Numbered from the stretch's first letter, positions 20,593 through 29,583 are shown. The stretch is 55,276 nucleotides of DNA from Limnohabitans sp. (GCA_009693505.1 SHXD01000016.1:1-55276), one strand, 5' to 3'. Notes: generated by a model not told the origin, from the sequence alone. Numbers and translations are program-made.

Positions 20593-21575
20593 GGCGTCAC
20601 CTTTTCCCAAGCTAGCAAAGTTGAAGGCTGGCCGAATTCATCTCCCAGCCAAAGCCCCTTCGCGTCCAAAGAAAGCACAAGTCGGTTTTCAATGCCGAGG
20701 TATTGCCCTGGCCTCACTGCACTGATTTGACGACCCGATTGAAGGATCGTCCAAAACAATTTCGGATGAGGTTCAGCAAGCGTTTGAACGGTTCCGACTA
20801 GGCGCATTTGCGCGACTGAGTGGTCTGGCAAAACACGTTCATTCAAACTGAGGTTTTTAGCTTTGACTTGGCTGGTAGCCTGAATTTCAACGCCTGTGTC
20901 TGTGAAAGCGTCTTCGGCGTCCCACAGCAAATTAATTTGCCCTTCTAGCGAGTACTCATCCGTTGGCAACAAACGCCAAATTAACTTGGGCCAAACGCCA
21001 TTTTGAAACAATTGATTCAGTGACTGCCAATAAGCGTAGGTAGCCGCTTGAGAACCCCTCAGACTGAAATCTAATGCGCCAGCTTCAAAGCCTTGTTCAT
21101 CGGGCAAGGGGGTAAATTTCATTTGAACGATGTGCAAGTTTTTTGTCTGAGCCAATTGCTGCAAACGATGGATCAACTGCGTGCGAAATGCAGAATTTGG
21201 CCAAGCCAAAATCAGCTCATCCACTTGGGATTGATATTCAAGCAGGGCATCATTTCTTTGCACATGCGTCAAAGACAATGCGGTGGAATTTGCCTTCTGC
21301 AATGCCTGCTCAGCCTGCCGCGTCATTTGCGCATTTGCCATGTGCTGCCACTGCAAGCGATAAGATGGCACGAACCCAGCGGTGGTGAGCGCATGCCAGG
21401 CCCCCAAAAGGAACACCATGCTCACACCGCACAACCATATGGCGCGCCCAACACGGGCCCAGGCACTGCGAAACAGACTGCGATTGCGCCAATGCAAAGC
21501 AACCTGAGGCCATGCTTTGGATACCAGCGACACACACTTGCGCATGCCAAGATTTTTGAACTCATGAATGTTCAT
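20589..21575 (-). CDS. PilO-PilP fusion protein of the type IV pilus alignment complex
   Basis: A 328-residue protein in the position of pilO and pilP. Residues about 45-70 form one transmembrane helix (LCGVSMVFLLGAWHAL). Residues about 85-210 resemble PilO: a coiled-coil-like stretch, then a ferredoxin-like part. The C-terminal 80 residues match the PilP beta-domain: AQMRLVGTVQTLA, QISAVRPGQYLG, then WLGDEFG. In most species PilP is a separate lipoprotein; no signal peptide or lipobox Cys precedes the PilP part here. Both ends are coupled by ATGA overlaps (with the PilN-like gene upstream and pilQ downstream). The fusion call is by my own motif comparison, moderately sure. Confidence 0.72.
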   Translation of the reverse strand: MNIHEFKNLGMRKCVSLVSKAWPQVALHWRNRSLFRSAWARVGRAIWLCGVSMVFLLGAWHALTTAGFVPSYRLQWQHMANAQMTRQAEQALQKANSTALSLTHVQRNDALLEYQSQVDELILAWPNSAFRTQLIHRLQQLAQTKNLHIVQMKFTPLPDEQGFEAGALDFSLRGSQAATYAYWQSLNQLFQNGVWPKLIWRLLPTDEYSLEGQINLLWDAEDAFTDTGVEIQATSQVKAKNLSLNERVLPDHSVAQMRLVGTVQTLAEPHPKLFWTILQSGRQISAVRPGQYLGIENRLVLSLDAKGLWLGDEFGQPSTLLAWEKVTP

Positions 21576-22168
21576 GGCACAACCTTATCAGCCGGTGAAT
21601 TCGAGGCATGAGCCCAAAGGGCAGCTTTCAGTTTGACTTCTACCAAACTGGACCCGCTGTGCGAAGGCTTGGACGTAGCCCTGTGCGCATGAAGAATTTG
21701 GGGGGCTGTTTTCCACCGATCGAAAAGGATCATGTCGTTCATCAGGCTATGCCACTTTTCAGGGTCTTCGCTGAGACCCTCAAACTCCAGTTTTCCTTGC
21801 TGCCAGTGCAGGCTGTGTAATTCAGCCATCACCCCCTTGCGGCCGCCATGGTTGGCTAACAAAATAGTCTGTACCTCGTTCATGTCGTCTTGCTCTTCCT
21901 GTCGACGCGTTAAGTAATTAACGCGTGATTTCAAACGTGCCAATTCAAGTTGGGCGTCGGCTGCTTCGGTTTCAGAAACCACTTCCAGTTGCTGCATTGA
22001 TACCAAGCTGGGCAAATTGGAAATAGCTTGGGCCATTTCTTGTTGCGCATTGATTTCTTCCCGAACAATCAGGGCGGCCACCATCAACACCGCTATTCCA
22101 AAAGCCATCATCATTTCAATGTGAAGCTTGCGAAGTTCAAGTTTCGAAGAACGCAGCAAATTCAGCAT
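21572..22168 (-). CDS. pilN: PilN-like type IV pilus assembly protein
   Basis: About 198 residues: a short cytoplasmic N-terminus (MLNLLRSSKLELRKL, a degenerate form of the INLLP motif that binds PilM), one transmembrane helix at about 19-35, a long coiled coil (about 45-105, rich in E, Q, R), and a C-terminal domain. This is the PilN/GspL-C architecture and fits its place between PilM-like and PilO-P. ATG 22168 overlaps the previous gene by seven bases; the frame is open further upstream but the M-L-N-L-L start matches the family. Sequence is divergent, so the name relies partly on order. Confidence 0.7.
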   Translation of the reverse strand: MLNLLRSSKLELRKLHIEMMMAFGIAVLMVAALIVREEINAQQEMAQAISNLPSLVSMQQLEVVSETEAADAQLELARLKSRVNYLTRRQEEQDDMNEVQTILLANHGGRKGVMAELHSLHWQQGKLEFEGLSEDPEKWHSLMNDMILFDRWKTAPQILHAHRATSKPSHSGSSLVEVKLKAALWAHASNSPADKVVP

Positions 22169-22866
22169 GGCTTGTCCTCTTTGAACAAATTGAAATAGTG
22201 GCTTGCCAACTCGTCCATGCATGGCAATCTGAATGCTTCAGCCATGACGTCTGGCTGAAGCCCCCAAGCCTCCCCCAACTCATCCATTTGCGATGCACAA
22301 GTGATGGCATCGGGCCGGAGGTCTAGTGCGTTGAGTTGTGCCACATAAGCCTTGACCAAGCTTTTTGGACAAGCCCTGCAATGCGCTAACCAATGGCCCT
22401 CTAAGCTTGAATGAACTTCAAAGTCCATGGCCAACTCGGCCACCGGCCATTGAAGTGCGGTAGCAGCCTCCAACCAACATTCAGCCTCAATGTCTTCTGG
22501 CCCCCAATGCGCTTGGCAATGAACATCACCCGCCCAAATTTCAGGAGAGTGAAGCATGAGAATGGTCGAATGGGGCTTGGCTTGCAAACAATCCAGCCTC
22601 AATTGAGACATGAGGGGCGCCAAATCCTCAGCCCTGCGGTACAGCACCGCAGCATGTTGAACAGCCAAAGCGGCCCAAACCTTGACAGGGTTTGAATTTG
22701 AATTGACAGGGCTTGCTGCACAGGGCGCTGTAAACGCATCAAACGGGATAAAAATAGGGCTGACGACAAACCGCAAAGAGGCGGCTGGCATGCGTGAGGG
22801 AAGGGATAGCACAGATTCACTTTCATAGACATCGAACAGTGCTTTGATTGGACCTGCCCAGTGCAC
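22162..22866 (-). CDS. Short divergent PilM-like protein
   Basis: First gene of the pilus operon, up to 234 residues, against about 350 for usual PilM. Start is a GTG at 22866, or an ATG at 22791. The canonical PilM opening (IGIDIGSSS-type phosphate loop of the actin fold) is not present. The later part, RACPKSLVKAYVAQLNALDLRPDAI, resembles the PilM segment just before the last actin-like subdomain. Only 109 bp separate it from divergent PBP1A, so there is no room for a missing N-terminus upstream. It could be a degenerate cytoplasmic ring component or an unrelated protein in its place. Confidence 0.55.
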   Translation of the reverse strand: MHWAGPIKALFDVYESESVLSLPSRMPAASLRFVVSPIFIPFDAFTAPCAASPVNSNSNPVKVWAALAVQHAAVLYRRAEDLAPLMSQLRLDCLQAKPHSTILMLHSPEIWAGDVHCQAHWGPEDIEAECWLEAATALQWPVAELAMDFEVHSSLEGHWLAHCRACPKSLVKAYVAQLNALDLRPDAITCASQMDELGEAWGLQPDVMAEAFRLPCMDELASHYFNLFKEDKPC

Positions 22867-22975
22867 TCGAAAGGACTACAATTCCTATCAATCCAGTTGC
22901 TTTCAGCAACGTTCAAATTCCACCATCTGCCCGGCAGTTTTGACAATGCGGTCAGCGCTTATTTCCGCTTAAGAA

Positions 22976-25342
22976 ATGTCCAAAAAATCCAAATCAAAAT
23001 CTTCTCACCAAAGCGACTTGATTGAAGCGCCAAGATTGCACTGGGCCTTGCGCATTTGTCTTTGGGCAATCGGCCTTGTCTTTGCAGGTTTGTTGTCCGT
23101 GTTGATGGTGGTGGGTGTGGCCATGGTGATGGCCTATCCCCAATTGCCCGACACCTCTGATCTGGCCGAATACCGTCCCAAGTTACCTTTGCGCATTTAC
23201 ACGGCAGACGGGGCCTTGATGGGCGAGTTTGGCGAGGAGCGTCGCAACCTCACCCCCATCAGAGAAATTCCGCAAGTCATGAAAGACGCTGTGCTGTCCA
23301 TCGAGGATTCGCGCTTTTACCAACACGGCGGACTGGACTATTTGGGCCTCATCAGGGCCGGCATTGCCAACTTGAGCAAACGCAAAAGCCAAGGCGCATC
23401 GACCATCACCATGCAAGTGGCCCGCAATGTTTATTTGTCTACCGAGAAAACATACACCCGAAAAATTTATGAAATTTTGCTGACCTTCAAGCTCGAACAT
23501 TTGCTCACCAAAGATCAAATACTCGAGATCTACATGAATCAAATTTTTCTCGGTAACAGAGCCTATGGCTTTGCTTCCGCCGCCGAAACTTATTTTGGCA
23601 AGTCACTCAAAGACATCACGATTGCAGAAGCTGCCATGCTGGCCGGCTTGCCCAAGGCACCCTCGGCTTATAACCCCATCAGCAACCCAAAACGTGCACG
23701 CTCAAGGCAGTTGTACATCATCGAGCGGATGGAAGAAAACAATTACATCACCGCCAAACAGGCCTTGGAAGCCAAGGCCGAGCCCCTGCGCATCCGGCCT
23801 AGCAACGACAAGAGTCGAATTCATGCAGAGTACGTGGCTGAGACAGTGCGTCAGATGATGTTTGCACAGTACGGCCAAGAGACTTACACAAGAGGTCTGA
23901 ATGTCTACACCACCCTGCAATCGACAGAACAAAATGCAGCCTATCAGGCCTTGCGTCAAGGCATCATGGACTTTGAGCGTCGGCAGGTTTACCGCGGCCC
24001 CGAAAAATTCATTGAGTTGCCCACCAATCCCAAGGAGCTAGAAGACGCTATCGATGAAGTGTTGGACGATCACCCCGACAATGGCGATGTCATGTCGGCT
24101 GTGGTCTTGGAAGCCAGTCCTAAGAAAATTGTGGCCATTCGCCAAAATGCAGAGCAGCTTGAAATTACAGGCGACGGCTTGAAGCCCGCCCAGTCTGGCC
24201 TTTCTGACAAAGCGGGTCCCAACATCAAAATCAAACGTGGCGCTGTGATACGGGTGGTGCAAACGCCCAAAGGCACTTGGGAAATTACCCAACTGCCTGA
24301 AGTTGAAGGCGCCTTTGTGGCCATCAGTCCGCAAGACGGTTCGGTCAGAGCGCTGGTAGGCGGTTTCGATTTTGCCAAGAACAAATTCAACCATGTCATT
24401 CAAGCTTGGCGTCAACCTGGCTCTAGCTTCAAGCCCTTCATTTATTCAGCTGCTTTGGAAAAGGGTTTTACCCCTGCAACGGTGATCAACGATGCGCCTT
24501 TGTTTTTTGATGCTGGCGTCACGGGTGGTCAACCGTGGGAGCCTAAAAATTACGACGGCACCTTCGAAGGCCCCATGACACTTCGCAAAGGTTTGGCCAA
24601 ATCGAAAAACATGATTTCAATTCGCATTTTGCAAGCTGTGGGCACCCGCAACTCCCAAGAATGGGTGACCAAATTTGGTTTTGACGAAGACAAACACCCT
24701 GCCTACCTGACCATGGCTTTGGGCGCTGGTTCAGTCACCCCCATGCAGATGGCCACTGGCTATTCTGTGTTTGCCAATGGTGGCATGCGCGTTCAACCGC
24801 ACATGATCACGCGCGTCACCGATCACAAGGGAAAAATTTTGGTCGACAGTCCGCCGCAAATGGTCAACGAAGCCAATCGCGCCATCACGCCCCGCAATGC
24901 GTTTGTCATGACCAGTTTGCTGCAAGAGGTCACTCGCTCTGGTACGGCGGCCAAAGCCCGCGTCGCTTTAAAGCGTGACGATATTTATGGCAAAACCGGC
25001 ACCACCAACGACTCCATGGACGCTTGGTTTGCCGGCTATCACCGCAATTTGGCGGCTGTGGTTTGGATTGGCTACGACACACCGCGCAAATTGGGTGATC
25101 GTGAAACAGGTGGGGGCTTAAGTTTGCCCGTTTGGATCAGTTTCATGGAATCTGCCCTTAAAAACATGCCCATCATGGACGCCATCGCGCCTGAAGGCGT
25201 GTTGTACGTGAATGGCGATTGGTACTTTGAGGAATATGCCAAAGGCAGTGGCGTCACAAGCCTAGGTTTGGGCAACGAAAAAGTCGGGACCTTGCCAGAA
25301 CCCGATGAGAAAAAACGGATTCTGGATTTGTTTCGTAATTGA
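22976..25342 (+). CDS. mrcA: Penicillin-binding protein 1A
   Basis: Bifunctional class A peptidoglycan synthase, 788 residues, inner-membrane anchored. A basic N-tail and a transmembrane helix (about 25-53) precede the glycosyltransferase domain with IEDSRFYQHGGLDYLG (catalytic Glu near 110), QGASTITMQVARN and RKIYEILLTFKLE. An OB-like insert follows, then the transpeptidase with SxxK in GSSFKPF (near 482), SKN in AKSKNMIS, and KTG in YGKTGTTNDSMDAWF (near 671). Divergent placement next to pilMNOPQ is the classical ponA/pilM arrangement. Only a weak AAGAA precedes the ATG. Confidence 0.96.
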   Translation: MSKKSKSKSSHQSDLIEAPRLHWALRICLWAIGLVFAGLLSVLMVVGVAMVMAYPQLPDTSDLAEYRPKLPLRIYTADGALMGEFGEERRNLTPIREIPQVMKDAVLSIEDSRFYQHGGLDYLGLIRAGIANLSKRKSQGASTITMQVARNVYLSTEKTYTRKIYEILLTFKLEHLLTKDQILEIYMNQIFLGNRAYGFASAAETYFGKSLKDITIAEAAMLAGLPKAPSAYNPISNPKRARSRQLYIIERMEENNYITAKQALEAKAEPLRIRPSNDKSRIHAEYVAETVRQMMFAQYGQETYTRGLNVYTTLQSTEQNAAYQALRQGIMDFERRQVYRGPEKFIELPTNPKELEDAIDEVLDDHPDNGDVMSAVVLEASPKKIVAIRQNAEQLEITGDGLKPAQSGLSDKAGPNIKIKRGAVIRVVQTPKGTWEITQLPEVEGAFVAISPQDGSVRALVGGFDFAKNKFNHVIQAWRQPGSSFKPFIYSAALEKGFTPATVINDAPLFFDAGVTGGQPWEPKNYDGTFEGPMTLRKGLAKSKNMISIRILQAVGTRNSQEWVTKFGFDEDKHPAYLTMALGAGSVTPMQMATGYSVFANGGMRVQPHMITRVTDHKGKILVDSPPQMVNEANRAITPRNAFVMTSLLQEVTRSGTAAKARVALKRDDIYGKTGTTNDSMDAWFAGYHRNLAAVVWIGYDTPRKLGDRETGGGLSLPVWISFMESALKNMPIMDAIAPEGVLYVNGDWYFEEYAKGSGVTSLGLGNEKVGTLPEPDEKKRILDLFRN

Positions 25343-25364
25343 GCAAGCCCAGTTAGAAGCTCAA

Positions 25365-25688
25365 TTAGAAGTTTAGCGATAGGCCCGACTGCGCTGAGCC
25401 AAAGCGCGAGAGGTTTTCAAAAAACTCTCCCTCACCTTTGGTGTCCTGCCAAATATCATCTTTGAATTTGTAGTGGTGTCCCCCAGACTTAGCGGCAAGC
25501 CACACTTCATGCAAGGGTTTTTGCAAATTCACAATGATTTGGCTGCGGTTGCCAAAGGTGATGGTAATCATGCCGCCCACTCTCTGGTTATCGATGTCGG
25601 CATCGGTTTCATCGTTGATTCGATCGCAACTGGTCTCAATGCGAGACAAAAGGCGTTCAGCCGTATCCAGAAATTCAAGGTCGTTCAT
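25365..25688 (-). CDS. cyaY: Iron-sulfur cluster assembly protein CyaY (frataxin)
   Basis: Bacterial frataxin, 107 residues, binds iron and modulates IscS-dependent Fe-S cluster assembly. [16 protein letters not shown] helix with acidic residues, [17 protein letters not shown], and the signature strand-turn [24 protein letters not shown] are seen. The ATG at 25688 gives the normal family N-terminus; an upstream ATG at 25703 in the same frame overlaps the divergent lptM start. The start regions of cyaY and lptM lie within 15 bp or overlap, so their promoters must lie inside each other's coding sequences. Confidence 0.93.
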   Translation of the reverse strand: MNDLEFLDTAERLLSRIETSCDRINDETDADIDNQRVGGMITITFGNRSQIIVNLQKPLHEVWLAAKSGGHHYKFKDDIWQDTKGEGEFFENLSRFGSAQSGLSLNF

Positions 25689-25701
25689 TACAATCCGTGA
25701 C

Positions 25702-25905
25702 ATGTTCAAAGTTTTGAGAATTTTAGTCATTGCCCAAACTCTTGGCGTTTGTGCGGTGGCTTTGACTGCCTGCGGGCAAAAAGGTCCCTTGGTTCACCCC
25801 CAAGACCCCTTGTCGGCAGACCGAGCCACTTTACTCCAAACTTTAATACCTCGTTTTCAAAGCGAAGCGCCCCAACCCCAGACACCTCCTGCCACAAAAC
25901 CATGA
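25702..25905 (+). CDS. lptM: Small outer-membrane lipoprotein LptM (YifL)
   Basis: A 67-residue lipoprotein. The signal peptide [16 protein letters not shown] ends in the lipobox LTAC, followed by the diagnostic GQKGPL. In E. coli LptM assists maturation of the LptD-LptE LPS translocon. The Pro-rich C-terminus is ordinary for the family. It lies between divergent cyaY and lysA, the conserved gammaproteobacterial and betaproteobacterial order, and its TGA overlaps the lysA ATG as ATGA. A longer open frame upstream exists but lies over cyaY and is not part of the gene. Confidence 0.9.
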   Translation: MFKVLRILVIAQTLGVCAVALTACGQKGPLVHPQDPLSADRATLLQTLIPRFQSEAPQPQTPPATKP

Positions 25906-27179
25906 ACGCCAACACCCTTCCTGGACAGCCTCACATTGCTTACCAAGCCAATACCTTGTGCATGGAGAACGTGAATCTTGCCGATGTCGCCGCCCAATTT
26001 GGGACGCCGGTCTTTGCTTATTCCAAAGCATCCATGTTGTCGGCACTGGCGGCCTACCAACGTGGCTTTGCAGGCCGCAAAGTGCAAATTTGCTACGCCA
26101 TGAAAGCCAACTCCAATTTGGCCGTGCTGCAAGTCTTTGCCAAAGCAGGTTGTGGTTTTGACATTGTTTCGGGTGGTGAGTTAGCCCGCGTTTTGGCAGC
26201 AGGTGGTGCACCCGAGAAAATCATTTTTTCGGGTGTCGGCAAAACACGCGCAGAAATGAAGCAAGCACTCGAGCTCGGAATTGCTTGCTTCAATGTCGAA
26301 AGCGAAGCAGAGCTGGAAGTGCTCAACGATGTCGCTTTGTCGCTCGGTCAAAAAGCGTCTGTGAGTTTGCGCGTGAACCCCAACGTCGATCCTAAAACGC
26401 ACCCCTACATTTCGACCGGCCTCAAAGGCAACAAATTTGGCGTTGCGCACGAAAGCGCTGTTGAAACTTACAAGCGCGCTGCTGCCTTGCCAGGCTTGGC
26501 CGTGGTGGGCATCGATTGCCACATTGGCTCGCAAATTACAGAAGCCACGCCGTATTTGGACGCCATGGACCGGATTCTTGATTTGGTGGCCGACATTGAA
26601 GCGGCAGGCATTCCCATTCACCACATTGACTTTGGGGGTGGTTTGGGCATTGACTACAACGGCGATACACCACCCGCCGCAGACACGCTGTGGCGGCAAC
26701 TGTTGGCAAAGTTAGATTCGCGTGGTTTTGGCCAGCGGCAACTCATGATTGAACCGGGGCGCTCCTTGGTGGGCAACGCTGGTGTGTGCCTGTCAGATGT
26801 GGTGTTCATGAAGCCTGGCGAGCAAAAGAATTTTTGCATCATTGATGCCGCCATGAACGACTTGCCTCGCCCAGCCATGTACCAAGCCTTTCACCAAATT
26901 GTGCCAGTCACACCGCGCGCTGGCGCAACGACATTGGTCGATGTGGTCGGCCCTGTGTGTGAAAGTGGCGATTGGATTGGCCGCGATCGCGAACTCAATG
27001 TACAAGCAGGCGACACCTTGGCCGTGCTATCGGCCGGCGCTTATTGCATGAGCATGTCAAGCAACTACAATACCCGAGGACGCGCAGCCGAAGTGCTGAT
27101 TGATGGTGATCAGGTGCATTTGATTCGCAAGCGCGAAACGGCAGCCGATACCTTTCAAGGCGAGCACTTGGTGCCTTGA
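25902..27179 (+). CDS. lysA: Diaminopimelate decarboxylase
   Basis: PLP enzyme for the last step of lysine synthesis, 425 residues. The Schiff-base Lys68 is in ICYAMKANSN; HIGSQI, the glycine-rich IDFGGGLGI phosphate clamp, EPGRSLVGNAG and the second-subunit CESGDW with GAYCMSMSSNYNTR are conserved. ATG 25902 is coupled to lptM by a 4-base overlap; the open frame extends upstream to 25749 but that part overlaps lptM. Converges with msrQ with 22 bp between stops and no terminator seen. Confidence 0.96.
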   Translation: MNANTLPGQPHIAYQANTLCMENVNLADVAAQFGTPVFAYSKASMLSALAAYQRGFAGRKVQICYAMKANSNLAVLQVFAKAGCGFDIVSGGELARVLAAGGAPEKIIFSGVGKTRAEMKQALELGIACFNVESEAELEVLNDVALSLGQKASVSLRVNPNVDPKTHPYISTGLKGNKFGVAHESAVETYKRAAALPGLAVVGIDCHIGSQITEATPYLDAMDRILDLVADIEAAGIPIHHIDFGGGLGIDYNGDTPPAADTLWRQLLAKLDSRGFGQRQLMIEPGRSLVGNAGVCLSDVVFMKPGEQKNFCIIDAAMNDLPRPAMYQAFHQIVPVTPRAGATTLVDVVGPVCESGDWIGRDRELNVQAGDTLAVLSAGAYCMSMSSNYNTRGRAAEVLIDGDQVHLIRKRETAADTFQGEHLVP

Positions 27180-27201
27180 TTGAAGGGGCCATTTGCCGCC
27201 A

Positions 27202-27819
27202 TCAAACGCGTGCCTGACGCCTACTGTGTGCAGCGTGCCAGATTCGCCAGCCCAATAAGACGCCTAAGATCCCGGCGTACACAAAAACTTCTTTGAAGTC
27301 CTGTTTGCCAGACCTCATCCAAAAGAAATGCAAAATGGCCAGCACGGCAATGGCGTAGACCAGGCGGTGCAACATGCGCCAGCGCACAGCCCCTAGCATT
27401 TTGATGGCCGCATTGAACGAAGTGGCAGCCAACAAACTGAGCATGACAGCACCTGTAAAACCTACTGCAATGAAGGGTCGCTTGACAATGTCCTCAGCGA
27501 TCTCATCCCACGCCAGGCCCATGTCAAACACGCTGTAACAAAGCGCATGCATCAGCGCATAAAAAAATGTGAGCACGCCTAAATTGCGCCTGAATTTCAA
27601 CAACTCTGACATGTTGAAAATAACGCGCAAAGGCGTGACCAACAAAGTAATGCACAAAAATCTCAGTGTCCAATCGCCTGTCGAACGAATTAAATATTCT
27701 GCAGGATTGGGGCCTAAGCTGTCTAAGAAAATGCCGCTGCAAAGCCAAGCAAATGGTATCAAGCAAACCAAAACCAAGCCTAGCTTGGCCGTTGGCTTGC
27801 GCAATACCTGGCGCAGCAT
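27202..27819 (-). CDS. msrQ: Heme-binding membrane subunit MsrQ
   Basis: Quinol-oxidising b-heme membrane protein (ferric-reductase fold) that feeds electrons to MsrP. 205 residues with about six transmembrane helices; heme-ligand histidines appear in FFYALMHALCYSVFD and RWRMLHRLVYAIAVLAILHF. The start is the ATG at 27819; it shares one base with the msrP stop (TGATG), so translation is coupled. Length is normal. Confidence 0.93.
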   Translation of the reverse strand: MLRQVLRKPTAKLGLVLVCLIPFAWLCSGIFLDSLGPNPAEYLIRSTGDWTLRFLCITLLVTPLRVIFNMSELLKFRRNLGVLTFFYALMHALCYSVFDMGLAWDEIAEDIVKRPFIAVGFTGAVMLSLLAATSFNAAIKMLGAVRWRMLHRLVYAIAVLAILHFFWMRSGKQDFKEVFVYAGILGVLLGWRIWHAAHSRRQARV

Positions 27820-28817
27820 CAAAAGTTCTTCACAAGGTCCATGCCTGCATAGAGGGAAGCTACTTGGGCTTCATAGCCATTGAACATGAGGGTCTTGCGC
27901 TTCTTATCGAGCAAGCCGCCTTCACCAATTCGCCGCTCACTGGCCTGGCTCCAACGCGGGTGATCCACCATGGGATTCACATTGGAATAGAAACCATATT
28001 CTTGCGGTGCGGCCTTGGCCCAAGACACGATGGGTTGTTTTTCAACAAAGCGAATTTTCACAATGCTTTTACCGCTTTTGAAACCATACTTCCATGGCAC
28101 CACCAAGCGAACGGGCGCACCATTTTGTTTGGGCAGCACTTCACCGTACATGCCAAATGTGAGCAAACTTAAAGGGTGCATGGCTTCGTCCATGCGCAAG
28201 CCTTCAAGGTAGGGCCAATCGATGTAGCCACCGCGCAGGCCCGGCATGGTTTGAGGGTCGGCTTGTGTGACGAACTCAAGGTACTTGGCATTGGGCAAGG
28301 GTTCGACGCGCTTGATCAAATCGGACAATGAATAACCAATCCAAGGGATCACCATAGACCAACCTTCTACGCAGCGCATGCGGTAAATACGCTCTTGCAT
28401 GGCGCCCCATTTCATGACATCTTCCAAATTGAAACGGGTGGGTTTTTTCACCAAGCCTTCAACTTCAATGGTCCATGGGGCAGTTTTGAGGGTATGTGCG
28501 TTGCGGGCAGGATCTGATTTATCAACACCAAATTCGTAAAAGTTGTTGTAAATGGTGGCATCTTTGTAAGAGGTTGCCTTTTCAACGGTCATGGCACCTT
28601 GAACGCTAGATTGAGTCGCAGGGAGTGCAGCCAATTTGGCCGCAGCGGCACCGCCTTGCGCAAACGCCTCACGTTGTGCCCAAGAGGCCATGCCCATGGC
28701 GGCAGCACCTGCCGACCATTGGCGAAGCAACTGGCGTCGGTTGGCATAAACCTCAGGCTGCGTTATTTCACTGCTCAGGGGGTGTATAAATCCATCTTGT
28801 TGGGTGTGAATCAGCAT
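27819..28817 (-). CDS. msrP: Protein-methionine-sulfoxide reductase catalytic subunit MsrP
   Basis: Periplasmic molybdenum-cofactor enzyme of the sulfite-oxidase family that repairs oxidised methionines in envelope proteins. 332 residues. A Tat signal is present, with the twin arginine in [10 protein letters not shown] at about residue 27 and an [10 protein letters not shown] cleavage region. The Mo-ligand Cys is in [15 protein letters not shown] near residue 145; [13 protein letters not shown] and [11 protein letters not shown] are conserved. The Tat N-region is longer than usual. GAAAG precedes the ATG at 28817. A 29-bp palindrome at 28858-28886 lies about 40 bp upstream and could be an operator. 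Confidence 0.95.
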   Translation of the reverse strand: MLIHTQQDGFIHPLSSEITQPEVYANRRQLLRQWSAGAAAMGMASWAQREAFAQGGAAAAKLAALPATQSSVQGAMTVEKATSYKDATIYNNFYEFGVDKSDPARNAHTLKTAPWTIEVEGLVKKPTRFNLEDVMKWGAMQERIYRMRCVEGWSMVIPWIGYSLSDLIKRVEPLPNAKYLEFVTQADPQTMPGLRGGYIDWPYLEGLRMDEAMHPLSLLTFGMYGEVLPKQNGAPVRLVVPWKYGFKSGKSIVKIRFVEKQPIVSWAKAAPQEYGFYSNVNPMVDHPRWSQASERRIGEGGLLDKKRKTLMFNGYEAQVASLYAGMDLVKNF

Positions 28818-28857
28818 GGCTAACTTTCAAAGAAGATCAAGCATTGGAAAACTTCAG

Positions 28858-28886
28858 CTTTAACCCCGTCTTGGCAAGGGTTAAAG
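28858..28886. promoter_or_regulatory. Palindrome upstream of msrP, possible operator
   Basis: A perfect 9-bp inverted repeat (CTTTAACCC at 28858-28866, GGGTTAAAG at 28878-28886) with an 11-base spacer, 41 bp before the msrP start. No T-tract follows on either strand, so a terminator is less likely than a protein-binding site. The binding factor is unknown. Confidence 0.5.
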
Positions 28887-28928
28887 TGGCAAAAAAATGG
28901 ACCCCGAAGGCCCATTTTGTACTCACCA

Positions 28929-28957
28929 GCGTTAACTCTTTGTGTTGCTGTTAACGC
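28929..28957. repeat. Palindrome at the end of the cytochrome c4 gene
   Basis: An 8-bp inverted repeat (GCGTTAAC at 28929-28936, GTTAACGC at 28950-28957) around a 13-base spacer. It includes the TAA stop of the cytochrome gene. No U-tract follows on the minus strand, so it could be a weak or Rho-assisted terminator, an RNA-stabilising hairpin, or a protein site. Confidence 0.5.
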
Positions 28958-29583
28958 AAACCTGCAATGTAGTCAGCAACAGCCTTAATTTCACGGTCGT
29001 TCAATTTGGCAGCGACTTGTGTCATTTGCAAATTGTTTTTGCGAATGCCGTCACGGAATTGTGTGAGTTGGCTGGTGGTGTATTCGGCATGCTGTCCTGA
29101 CAAACGGGGGTATTGCGAAGGCATACCTGAACCATTCGGGCTATGGCAACCAGAGCAGGCTGCAATTTGACGATCAGCAATACCACCTCGGTAAATCTTT
29201 TCACCCAAGGCAACAGACTCTTTTTCTTTGGCGAATCCGGGCTTGGCCGTTTTGCTGGTCAAGAAATACGCCACATTGCGCATGTCCGCGTCGCTCAATT
29301 GGGAAGCAAAACCCATCATGACAGCGTTGGCGCGTTTGCCTGATTTGAACTCTTGCAACTGCTTGATGGTGTATTCAGGGTGCTGTTGAGCCAACTTAGG
29401 GTTGACGGGGGTGCTTGAGTTGCCATCTGCCATGTGGCAAGCAGCGCAAACGCCGCCCACAATGGCCTCGCCCTTGGCCAAATCTGGCTTTTCAGCTTTT
29501 GGGGCAACATCAGCGGCAAATACAGAACCAGCCATCAAAGCTGAAGTGAGTGCAGCGAAGAAAAATTGAGTCATTGACTTCAT
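28951..29583 (-). CDS. Di-heme cytochrome c4
   Basis: A 210-residue periplasmic c-type cytochrome with two heme sites, CAACH near residue 47 and CSGCH near 146, each followed later by a Met ligand context (VMMGFASQL and the LQMTQ region). The signal peptide ends at about residue 23 (GSVFAADVAP). The internal duplication (QQHPEYTIKQLQEFKSGKR versus GQHAEYTTSQLTQFRDGIR) is the class hallmark. It probably donates electrons to terminal oxidases. Start ATG 29583 has GGATG upstream; two earlier in-frame starts are possible. The gene is divergent from engB, the usual neighbour in Burkholderiales. Confidence 0.92.
   Translation of the reverse strand: MKSMTQFFFAALTSALMAGSVFAADVAPKAEKPDLAKGEAIVGGVCAACHMADGNSSTPVNPKLAQQHPEYTIKQLQEFKSGKRANAVMMGFASQLSDADMRNVAYFLTSKTAKPGFAKEKESVALGEKIYRGGIADRQIAACSGCHSPNGSGMPSQYPRLSGQHAEYTTSQLTQFRDGIRKNNLQMTQVAAKLNDREIKAVADYIAGLR

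Noticed and set aside
22896..22910. Small hairpin GTTGC-TTTCA-GCAAC in the pilM/mrcA intergenic region
   Set aside because: Five-base stem without further support; could be chance or part of a promoter region.
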